A stretch of 64,000 nucleotides of DNA from Boesenbergia rotunda. Its lineage: Eukaryota; Streptophyta; Magnoliopsida; Zingiberales; Zingiberaceae. The position numbers were made by a program, and so were the translations under genes. Where the stretch lies: positions 742,300 to 806,299 of the forward strand of contig JAGFNQ010002604.1 of assembly GCA_024364735.1 (NCBI GenBank), given 5' to 3'. The notes beneath the pieces were generated by a model. That model was not told the origin of the DNA, did not search any database, and was given only the letters and a program-made list of their open reading frames with translations. This document shows positions 11,731-20,489 of the stretch, piece after piece; the stretch's first letter is position 1, and the number at the start of each line of letters is the position of its first letter.

Positions 11731-14006
11731 TGTTAGTAATATGAGAGAAGTGTCCTAAGGCAATCGCCTTATGATTGTAAACATTTATTCTAATAAATGA
11801 TAATTCACTATTTGAGTATACATGTTTGTGTATTTGATTGAGATCTTAAACTCATCTACTGAATGTCCGCAATACAATTCACAACATAAGAGAATTTGTG
11901 ATGGGATCACAACTAGTGATTATCTCTAAATGTGTAATTGTGAAGTATTGAAATTATCCCTAGTCGATGAATTGATAAAAACGGATACTATCAATTCTGT
12001 TGAGACTAGCATGGGTTATTCTCTAATCAGCTGATTCTCACTGGCTGGTGACATTGGGATGTCCGGAGATAAACATGGATGCTAGTTAAGGGAACTAGTT
12101 CATTGGAGTGACTAGCTGTAAGACTTCATATGGGAATCTACATGTAGATATGTCAATGAAGTTCTTACTGCAGCTTAAGTGCGATGTTCCTTTGACTTGC
12201 GGTGTTCAAGTCATCTTGGTCATGAAGACTTATACTTTAACATCTTAAGCAAGCATCTCCAAGGAGGTGTGGACCCAGGATGATTGGGTATAAGCCGAAG
12301 TGCCCGAAGATGTTTGAACAACCTACAAAGGATTCACCACTCCTTGCGAGGAGATGTATACCCAGGCCTATCGTCGGATTGTTACTCAAAACCTCTGGCC
12401 AGAGTATATCATGTTTAGAGTGCGAGTCTCTTAAATACATGAGAGTAATTAGAAATCCAATGGACGAGAAAGACACTACTTAGGCTAGGTGTGACGTAGT
12501 CAGCCTAGTGGGGACTGACACATATAGACCGTGTCCTGAACCAAGTGGGTATAAGGTGGTGAAGGGAATGAGGCACGACTCATTAGAGCTGCTGAAGGGT
12601 TTCAGAATTACTTCTGAGGTCAAACCGTTGATCTTTCGATTAATTGGGGATCATGATGTACTACTAGGTGCCACTCATGACCGTTCTATAATTGGTTGAT
12701 TATAGACAGCCAACATAAATCGAAAGCCTATTTAGTCACACGCACTACGAGTAATCCGAGGGATTTAAAACGAGTTGAAAATTAGATTTTTCGATCAAGA
12801 GAAATAAGTCGAATCTGAGTTAATCAGAGGCGCAATGGAAGCTAAAATTGGCTAAGTCTTTTGAAGGCTTATTGGGCGAATTAAAAAAGTTTAATTCGCG
12901 ATGGATGCGGCTTGATTGGCCGGCCAAGGAGGGTGCTAAACCCCCTTGGTTTGGCCGGCCACTTAAAAGGGAGAAAACCAATTAATTTGGTTTAATTAAT
13001 AAAATAAATCTAGCGCGATTTGTTTTATAAATTATGGATAAATAAATTCGTATAAAGAAATTTATATAAATAAATTTATAGAAATTTATTTCTTTTTTGG
13101 AAATTAAAATAATCCGTGGAATGGTTTATTTTAATTTTATAAAATCAATTATGAATTCATTTTTCCATTAAAAGAAAAATTATAAATTTCTTATAAAATT
13201 TATTCCATATTTAAAGAAGAGAATTAATTGTTTTATTATAAAGTTAGTTATAATAAAACTAGGCCTAACGGAATAATTTATAAGAAAATTTATAAGATAA
13301 ATTTCTTATGAAAATTAATTCCGTTAATTCTGTTAAAGAGGAGACTTAGCAAGGGAGAGGTTGCTATATAAAGGAACCAAAGGCTAGCCTTCAATTCCAA
13401 TCAATAGAGTTGATTAAGAGTTAATCCTCTCCCTCTCTCTCTTATTCTCTTCTCCTTCTCCCTCCCATCTAGGGCCGGACCCAACCTAGATCTCCTAGGG
13501 CCGGCGCACCTTCATTGTTCTCCAAGGAGTTGGTGTGAGCAATCTACACCAAGGAGAAGCCAACCAAGAAGAAGAAGAAGCGGATCACATCTCCTTCCTT
13601 CTCGGAATTCGATTCCGTTTCTCGGGTGGTTAGTTTCCTATCTTTTCTCTTGTTCTTCTAGTTGTGTCTTCGAAGAATCTAGTAGTTCTCATCGGCACAA
13701 AACTCGTGGCTTTACGAAGTCATCCCGAAAAGAACTCGGCGTGGACGCGAATAGAGGCGGAGCTTCCAAGGGACGCTACGGTTGGATCTCGTCCCTTACT
13801 TCGAGTTACGAGAGGTACTTAGTAAATTAGTTTACTTTTTCCGCAAAGTTTTAATTTATGATTATGTCAACACATCATAAGGTTGCATGCTAGATACGTG
13901 GTTAAAATAATTTAGGAAATTATTTTATGCTAATTCTTCCGCTGCACGTAAAAAATTTAAAATTTTACGAACCCGTATCCTTGTCGACATGCACCCGGTC
14001 CTAACA
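11731..14006 (+). repeat. 3' LTR of element B (2.28 kb)
   Basis: It is about 99% identical to 3884-6158 by hand comparison. Differences are scattered substitutions and one- to two-base indels. It ends CTAACA and is followed by AAAAT, the target duplication. It keeps the GC hairpin (12917-12961) and the TATA box (13365-13372). Confidence 0.93.
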
Positions 14007-14011
14007 AAAAT

Positions 14012-14950
14012 GTCATGCTAAGGATTAGAAATGGTTAGATAAGGACCTAACTTAATTGAAACTTGCACAACCTAGTATTAAGGTGGGGAAAGATGATAGT
14101 ATGTTGGGAATCCAGTTTAAAGAGTCAGGTAGGGTAAGGCGTACCCTATTTGGTCTTTTTAGTCTAGTGAAACTAGTGAAAGCTATCTCGCCACATCCTC
14201 GACTAGTTAGACAAGGGTTTCTCAAAGTATAATTTGAAAATAAAATTTAATTAAAAGGCTTTGTCTAGGAAAGGGTCATTGCTCCGATAACTAAGAAGGC
14301 TCATGTGGCTCGCCAAGACCTGGAAGCCAATTAATGAAATCTATTTTCAATTTACTAATTGTTAAACTTGAATCTAACACAAGATTCGATCAAATCATAG
14401 TTTTAACTTAAATTCAAAGGTAAAATTAATGCATCTCACAAAATAGATAAGGATGTCCTATTTTGTCACTTAGAAATGGGTAAGAGACTTAGAACCTAAA
14501 AGTTTAGTCCAACCCAACCAACCTTACAAACAGAATCAATTTCACCTTTATGTTATTAAACCTAATTTTTAAAATTCAACTTAATAATTTTCAAAAAATC
14601 TAACTTAATAAATTTTTAAAATTCAACCTAACTAATTTTCAAAATTCAACTTATTAAATTTTCAAAATCCAACATTACTATTTTTCAAAATCTAGCTTAA
14701 ACAACTTTTCAAAATTAATTCAACCTAAATATTTTTCAAAATTTAACTTAACAATTTTTTCAAATTAAGCTAATGAAGATAAAACCTGTCTCATAGAAAT
14801 ACCCATAGGAGTAACTTGACTGATAACTCATATTTGGTGAGACAGACTAGGCAGTGAAACTTGATAAATATATCCTTATACTTCCACATAAATGGATTCA
14901 AATCAGGGTATATTATGTGTAGGAATATAAAGATTTGGACCAGTGGATGT
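14012..14950 (+). other. Host copia H: noncoding spacer between gag and protease
   Basis: This resumes H after element B. No open frame is seen apart from the last bases, which read D-Q-W and continue into protease at 28052. It is AT-rich with TTTTCAAAATTCAAC phrases at 14570-14760. The first 400 bases resemble 18480-18800 and 24190-24500 of array E (for example GCTTTGTCTA followed by GGAAAGGGT, and AAGACCTGGAAG). So H and E share this spacer. It ends at GATGT, the left target duplication of the E array. Confidence 0.6.
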
Positions 14951-15072
14951 TGTTGGTGCAGGATGCATCAATGATGTCTTCCTCTAAGTGTTTCTATGTT
15001 TAACAATATTCTTAACTTAGTAACAATATGTGTTAGACAAGGTAAGGGTTAGTCAAAGTGATCAAGGGTTAA

Positions 15073-15508
15073 ACCAAACAGGACCTTATGTTTGGTAGGG
15101 TTAACCCAGGGTTGATTAGGTTGACAAAGGTTTAGCCAAATAGGATCTGCTGTTTGGCAGAGTGAAAAAGAACCCAGGGTTGGTTAAAGTGATCAAGGGT
15201 TAAACCAAACAGGACCTTATGTTTGATAGGGTTAACCTAAGGTTGATCAGGTTGACAAAGATTCAGCCAAACATGATCTGATGTTTGGCAGAGTGAACCA
15301 GAACCCAGGGTTGGTTAAGGTGACCAAGGGTTAGCCAAACATGACCTGATGTTTGGAAGAGTGATCAAACCTAGATTTAATCTGGTTAATATACTAAGGT
15401 TTGATCAGTTAGAACAAGGGTTAGCTAAACAAGATCTGATGATTAGCAGAAAACTCGGGGTTGGTCAGTTAGACCAAGGAGTGAGCCAAACAGGACTTGA
15501 TGTTTGGC
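15073..15508 (+). repeat. Seven-hairpin array in E LTR 1
   Basis: Seven hairpins of 24 bases, each an 8-base arm, 8-base loop and 8-base arm, start at 15073, 15135, 15204, 15266, 15334, 15424 and 15485. The consensus arm is GCCAAACA or ACCAAACA and the loop is GGAYYTKA-like. Arms change together: ACCAAACA/TGTTTGGT against GCCAAACA/TGTTTGGC. LTR 3 also has a perfect GCTAAACA/TGTTTAGC. Spacing is about 60-90 bases, set in a repeat of about 130 bases. The same arrays occur in LTR 2, LTR 3 and, on the minus strand, S1 (52168-52400). Confidence 0.75.
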
Positions 15509-16329
15509 AGAAGAGAAGTCTAGTCAGGATTAATATGACTAGCAAAAGAAGTCTTTATCAAAGCTAAGGAAAGTCCTAGTTAACCTAGGCACGAAGAACT
15601 GGTTCGAGGAATTGGGCACTAAGTCCTGGCCGAGGGTTGGGCACCTAAGACTGACAGAGGGTTGGGCACGAAGTCCTGGTTCGAGAAATTGGGCACTAAT
15701 TCTTGGCCAAGGGTTGGGCACCTAAGACCTGACTGAGGGTTGGGCACGAAGTCCTGGTTGGAGAAATTGGGCACGAAGTCTTGGTCCGAGGGATTGAGCA
15801 ACTTAGCTGAGCGATGACTAAGGACAGAAGTAGAGATGGATCGATGTTCGGACGTCTCAAGATCCGGGAGTCTCGGAGGCTAAGTAAAAGTCCAACCAGA
15901 GGAGCCGGTTGGCAAAAGGTAACTTCTCCTAAGAGGAGTAGGTGAGGGCGCGTTCCACGGAAGAGGGAACATTAGGCGTCGATTCGACCTTGGGTTTCGA
16001 GAGAAATCCAAAGTCAGAACCAATCTTTAAGGCTAAGATTATTTGCATATTTGTCTTGTGTTTGTTGCCTTGCAGGTACCTGGAGTTGGAGGCAAGATAG
16101 GAAAGCAAATGCAGGAGAAAAAGCTGCCCGGAAGGTCATCCAGGGCGCTTGTATCAATACAGGGCGCCGTAGACATCCAGGGTGCCCCAGACTGGGCTCC
16201 CAGGCTCCTGGGATGGTCCCAGGTGCCCTGGATGGGCTGACTTATCAGCATCGTGAAGTTCACGATTATGGATGATTTTATGACTGCATATAGGGCGCCT
16301 CAGAGGCTCTAGGGCGCCCTGGATGATAC

Positions 16330-16336
16330 TATAAAA
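16330..16336 (+). promoter_or_regulatory. TATA box of E LTR 1 (also 22080-22086 and 27561-27567)
   Basis: TATAAAA followed by GGGG lies 20 bases after the last GGCGCC-type word in each of the three E LTRs. Confidence 0.6.
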
Positions 16337-16824
16337 GGGGCTTCGACCTCTCAAGGCAGGACATCACTTTCTACATCTGCTAAGTCAGTCTGAGCAAAGA
16401 AAAAGCACTGAAGTCAAAGCTCTGTGACCAAGGAGGCTCCAGGAGAAAGTACGACTCACTTCGGACTTCTAGATTGGACGGATCGACTTTTGTTTGGTTT
16501 GCTTTAAGTTTACAAATTCACATTTTCAGTTATATCTTTTGTGCTTGTAACTCAACTGTAAGACGGGTTTCTCCGCCTCCGAAAATTTTGGAAATGAGAC
16601 CACTAGTGGATGGGCGCTACCCGTGATTAGGCCTTGGATGTACTAACCCTGGGGGGTTGGGAACCAAGTAAATCCTGCGTGTACGAGTGTCTTTTATTTT
16701 CGTTCTTTATTATTTCTGCTGATTCTAACTCTCTGATTAGAACGAACAAACGAACGTCAAAGTTCCGAATAAATCCTTCAAGTCGATATTCACCCCCCCT
16801 TCTATCGACGACATCAATCCTACA

Positions 16825-16927
16825 AGTGGTATTAGAGCCTGGTCGCTCTTCACCGGACTAACAGCCGACGGAGCAAAGAAGCCAGGAATAGAGGGGAAGC
16901 CAAGGGTGAATCAGGTATTTCTTAACT
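16825..16927 (+). other. Primer-binding site and short leader of E internal 1
   Basis: TGGTATTAGAGCC starts at 16827, three bases after the LTR. It differs from the tRNA-Met-type site by one base (C to T). The second internal region has TGGAATCAGAGC at 22578, with a different single change. About 90 bases of leader follow before the ATG at 16928. Confidence 0.7.
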
Positions 16928-17194
16928 ATGTCCAAATTTAAATTTCATATTATATGTTTCAAGGGTAGGGAGAGAGGACACTATAAAAATCAGTGTCCTA
17001 CTCGTAAGAATCGATCGTCACCACCTTCGGCAAAGGAGGTACCAGCGCCAGGAGTCCAGAGGCACAAAAGCCATATCAGACGCTTCAGATGTCAAAAGCA
17101 TAGAAACTACAAGAACCAGTGTCCGTCCAAGGTACGAAAAAAATACTTTTGGCAATACATTTCAATTTCCTACACAGTTATATCATTTTGGTAA
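16928..17194 (+). pseudogene. E copy 1: zinc-knuckle gag-like protein, frameshifted
   Basis: An 88-codon frame has two CCHC-like knuckles of the retroviral nucleocapsid type, both damaged. The first reads CFKGRERGHYKNQC with Gly for the second Cys (residues 10-23). In the second the first Cys and the His are lost (RFRCQKHRNYKNQC). The frame ends at 17194 because an A-run near 17130 has one more A than copy 2. The next frame continues as the Asn-rich stretch at 17226. Known knuckles bind the element RNA; here binding is doubtful. Confidence 0.7.
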
Positions 17195-17225
17195 TTTAGA
17201 TAATTTTTCTGATAAGTTAGATTTT

Positions 17226-17795
17226 TTGCATAACCAACTTAAGTTATTACAAGACAATTTATCAAATGTGAATAATATTAAAATAATGAATATAAATTAT
17301 TTAATCGTTAATATTAATACTAAAATTTTCGAACTTAATAATAATTCTTATAATGTCAAGGATAATGATATTACTGATAATTCTGAAAATGTTAAGAATA
17401 ATAATATTACTGATAATTCTGAAAATATTAAGGATAACAATGATTTTTCTGATGATAATTCTGAGGATGAAAATGAAATTGTCATTAATAATCTTTCTGA
17501 TATGGGTCAAAATAATATTAATAATTATCCTGAAGATAATTGTGAGGATAATAGTCAATCCTTAGTTAATGTTACTGATCTAGAATATAATACTATAAAT
17601 TTAATAAATAACCCTAAAAATTACTCTACATACTATGAAGATGGAGAAGAATATAATTCTGATGATGAGGATAAGGTGGAAGAAGAATTTCTTAGAATCA
17701 AAGCTACATTTAATAATGTCTACAAAAATTCAAACAAAGCGGAAGTATTAGATAAATTTGAAAAATTAAATGAAAAAGAAATAGTAGATGATTGA
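17226..17795 (+). CDS. E copy 1: Asn/Asp-rich acidic protein segment
   Basis: This 189-codon stretch is very rich in Asn, Asp, Ile, Ser and Glu, with repeats of DNSEN(V/I)K(D/N)NN near residues 45-75 and acidic EDGEEYNSDDEDKVEEEF near residue 140-160. I recognise no family. The ATG at 17226 is probably internal: the same frame is open upstream to the zinc-knuckle region, so this looks like the C-terminal part of one gag-like protein cut off by a +1 frameshift. The stop at 17793-17795 is a Ser-to-stop change relative to copy 2, where the frame runs on for about 20 codons. A flexible gag-like or assembly domain is a guess from position and composition. Confidence 0.6.
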   Translation: MHNQLKLLQDNLSNVNNIKIMNINYLIVNINTKIFELNNNSYNVKDNDITDNSENVKNNNITDNSENIKDNNDFSDDNSEDENEIVINNLSDMGQNNINNYPEDNCEDNSQSLVNVTDLEYNTINLINNPKNYSTYYEDGEEYNSDDEDKVEEEFLRIKATFNNVYKNSNKAEVLDKFEKLNEKEIVDD

Positions 17796-17869
17796 GATAT
17801 TTTTTAATTAATGAAAATGATCCAACTAGACCCAAAATTGTTAACAATCCAATCTTTAATAAATAACTA

Positions 17870-18230
17870 CAACATTAATTCTTTAATTATTTTAACCCTA
17901 ATTAATTCGTAATTAATTTAAATCTAATTAATGCTTAATTAATTTAACTATAATTAATTCTTAATTAATTTACCTCAAATTAATTCTTAATTAATTTAAC
18001 TCTCAATAATTCTTAATTAATTTAGCTCTAATTAATTCTTAATAATTTAACTCTAATTAAATCTTAATAATTTCAATCTTAATTAATCCTTAATAATCCT
18101 AATTAATTCTTAATAATTTTAATCCTAATCAATTCTTAATTATTTCAATCTTAATTAATCATTAATAATTTCAATCTTAACTAATCCTTAATAATTTCAA
18201 TCCTTAATTCAATCCACAAACTAAATTCTA
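17870..18230 (+). repeat. AT-rich tandem tract of TTAATTAATTCTTAA type
   Basis: Degenerate tandem copies of a 15-20-base unit (AATTAATTCTTAATTAATTT and TCTAATTAATTCTTAATAA) fill this stretch just after the Asn-rich frame. The second E copy has the same tract at about 23640-23930 with a different number of units. Confidence 0.8.
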
Positions 18231-20489
18231 ATTAATTACCTTCAGATATGAAATTAATAAAATCTTACCCAACTGGAACAATCAACTTAATAATATTAAA
18301 TATGTCAAAGTGGGTTGACATATTCACGAGTTCACACGGTATGTATCAAATCGAGAATTTGATACATTATTAGAAACTTAAATAAAATGTCTTGACTTGA
18401 TTGAATCATGCATAAATACCATGTTTATGCATTTGCTTATTTTTTAAAATATCTATCATGCTATTCATGTTTAATTTTCTACATGATTTAGAATGGATAG
18501 AAAGGAAAAGGTTGGTTGATACTTGCCTAACCTAGTACCAGGGTGGGGCGAGATGATAGTACGTTAGGGAAGCTTGGCCTAGCTAAGTGGAAATAGCCGA
18601 AGTTACCTCAACACATCCTAGACTAGTTAGACCAGAGTTTTTCAAAGATTAAAATAAAGATATTATTTCTTTAAAAGGCTTTGTCTAAGGAAAGGGTTGA
18701 TGATCAAATAAGGCTATGGCCAAAGAAGGTCTCTGTGCCTCGGCAAGACCTGGAAGATGATTATTGAAATCTACTTTTAAATTACAAATTGATTAAACTC
18801 GAATCTAACTCAAGGTCAACCAGTCTATAAATAAATTGAGAAAAATTATTCAAATATCTAACAATACACCTATAAGGCAACCGTGCTTGCTTGTATTGAG
18901 ACACTTAGAAAGGGTGAGATGTTAAGGAGTAATTAATTGGCAAATGTTTTTCAAAATATTTTCAAAATCTTTAGGATATCTTCTTAAAAATATTTTTTTA
19001 AAATAATGTATAAACATAATAATGTTTTTGTGAATTTCATGCTTGCCTGATTGCTTATCTATAAAATACATTTTAAAAAATAATATATCTTTTCAAAAAT
19101 TGTTTGACCTAACACTTATACACAAACCTTTTAGGTCAACACAAATGTCCCATAAGACACTGGGTAGAGGTCCTTGTAGTTAACAAGGGTAGCCAGACGG
19201 TGTCATGTTCAGGGGAAGGTTTTTTTTGTTGTTCTTTTAAAAAAATATTTTTCAAAATTATTCTTTTCAAAAACATCATTTCAAAAATTATTCTTTTGGA
19301 AAATTTAGATCTGTTAAAATGATTTATGCTTTAAAATTCATCATTTTAAAATACATTTTCGAAAAATGTTTCAAAAACTTGTTATATCCTTCAAAATATT
19401 TTTCAAAAATTATTTCTTTGAAAACTATAATATTATTTCAAAACTTATTTCAAAAATGTGCTAATTATCCTTTTGATTTGGATGAACTCTAAAGACACAT
19501 AGAAAATATCCTTTATAATCTTCGAGGATTCCTATGATTGTGTTAGATTTAGGGAGAGTCTTACTCAAAAGAAATTAATTCTATTTTCTGAACATTTTTT
19601 TGAAAAATTATTAGATAATTCTTTTCGTTTGAATCAAACCCTAAGCCTCTGAGGAAGATCACTTGTAGTCAACAAGCTTCCTAGGACTGTGTCAAGATTA
19701 AGGGGAGGTCAAATTAAAAGAATTATTAAAATTTTCAAAATTATTATGTTTTCATATGCTATCTTTCCAAAATCATTTTAAAAATATAATATTCTCTTTT
19801 CAAAACACCATGTTTTCAAAATTATTTTTATAATATTCTCAGTCTTAAAAAATTATTTTGTAAAAATCATTCCATCTTTTGAACAAAGTATTTAAAAAAT
19901 TCATCTCATCTTGAGTTTGAAAAAATTTCCAGGACACATAGGAAAATTTTCTTGTAGTTAACAAGATTTCCTAGGATTGTGTCAGACTAGAAAAGAAACC
20001 AAATCAAGAAAGTGATTATTTTTTAAAATATACATTTATGGAAAATCCCTAAGACACATAGAAATTTTCTTGTGGTCAACAAGATTCCTAGGATTGTTGT
20101 CAGATTTAGGGAAGTTCAATTTTTTTAACATAAACATATTTTTCCATATTGTTGGTGCAATTCAAGTACTTCGTATTTTTTTAATACTTTATAAAACAAG
20201 TACTAAGTTTTTCAAAAAAAAAGGGAAGAGTTTTGAAAATTGTTTTTTAAAAAATTACATAAGTATATTCAAAAGGAAGAGAGAAATTATCTCAAATTGG
20301 AAAGTTACATTTTTGTTCAAAATTATCATTGTTGGCGCAAGTTCTTTTCGTAATTTTTTGATGTGTGACAAAGGGGGAGAGAAGAGCTTGAGTTAGATTT
20401 TTTTCGATTTCTCCCAAAGGATTAAACCTAGACTTAACCCTTAGACCGATCTAACTTATGATATTGTCAAACATCAAAATGGGGGAGAT
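18231..20489 (+). other. E copy 1: 3' noncoding region with polypurine tract
   Basis: No credible coding sequence is present. The first half matches the H gag-pol spacer (14012-14450). The second half has many TTTTCAAAA phrases, five stem-loop modules (19146-20116) and a final purine tract at 20479-20489 (AATGGGGGAGA) next to LTR 2. The 108-codon frame at 20070-20396 crosses the last module and has no family features, so it is not called. Confidence 0.7.
19146..20116 (+). repeat. Five stem-loop modules of GACACA...TGTGTC type
   Basis: Modules lie at about 19153-19206, 19489-19550, 19650-19702, 19931-19982 and 20052-20103. Each opens with GACACA-like and closes with TGTGTC-like bases; the third has lost its opening arm. 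Four have an inner hairpin CTTGT-5 bases-ACAAG (19172-19188, 19662-19676, 19951-19965, 20069-20083). Middle pairs vary together: GGAAG/CTTCC in the third, GGAAA/TTTCC in the fourth, and CCTTGT/ACAAGG extends the first. The second instead pairs ATCCT with AGGAT. Most are followed by a purine run such as TTTAGGGGAG. Copy 2 has the same series at about 24830-25790. Confidence 0.65.

Larger units (their letters stand above)
3884..14006 (+). mobile_element. Element B: full-length Ty1-copia retrotransposon
   Basis: Both LTRs are present (3884-6158 and 11731-14006), each starting TGTTAG and ending in AACA. The element is flanked by a perfect 5-bp target duplication, AAAAT (3879-3883 and 14007-14011). 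A tRNA-Met-type primer site, a 1.7-kb leader, gag, pol in copia order (protease, integrase, RT, RNase H) and a polypurine tract follow. The LTRs differ at only about 20-25 positions by hand count, about 1%, so insertion is recent. Even so the coding region has two gag frameshifts, three in-frame pol stops and a deleted RNase H segment. The long LTR and gag style suggest a Tork, TAR or Angela-type lineage, which is an inference. It sits inside host element H. Confidence 0.93.
14951..16824 (+). repeat. E array LTR 1 (1.87 kb)
   Basis: It starts TGTTGGTGCA and ends CCTACA. In order it holds a seven-hairpin block (15073-15508), a GGGCACGAAGTCCTGG-type tandem block (15590-15790), a GGCGCC cluster (16140-16320), a TATA box (16330-16336) and a C-rich run before CTATCGACG near the end. 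No polypurine tract precedes it, as expected for a 5' LTR. Confidence 0.85.

Noticed and set aside
15073..15508. Spaced hairpin repeats as a possible CRISPR array
   Set aside because: The repeats are degenerate, spacing varies, there is no cas gene, and they lie in plant retrotransposon LTRs.
15539..15801. Minus-strand frames with repeated GLRCPTLGQ and SNQDFVPNP residues (also 1536-1811, 21330-21515, 51646-53018)
   Set aside because: They are translations of the LTR tandem block based on GGGCACGAAGTC. The repeat, not a protein, explains them.
17301..17565. Ile/Met-rich frames on both strands over the Asn-rich gene (also 23050-23314)
   Set aside because: They are shadows of the AAT/GAT-rich codons of the Asn/Asp frame.
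20070..20396. 108-codon frame in E copy 1 3' region (65-codon partner at 25736)
   Set aside because: It crosses a stem-loop module and a TTTTT-rich stretch, is shortened in copy 2 and has no family features.
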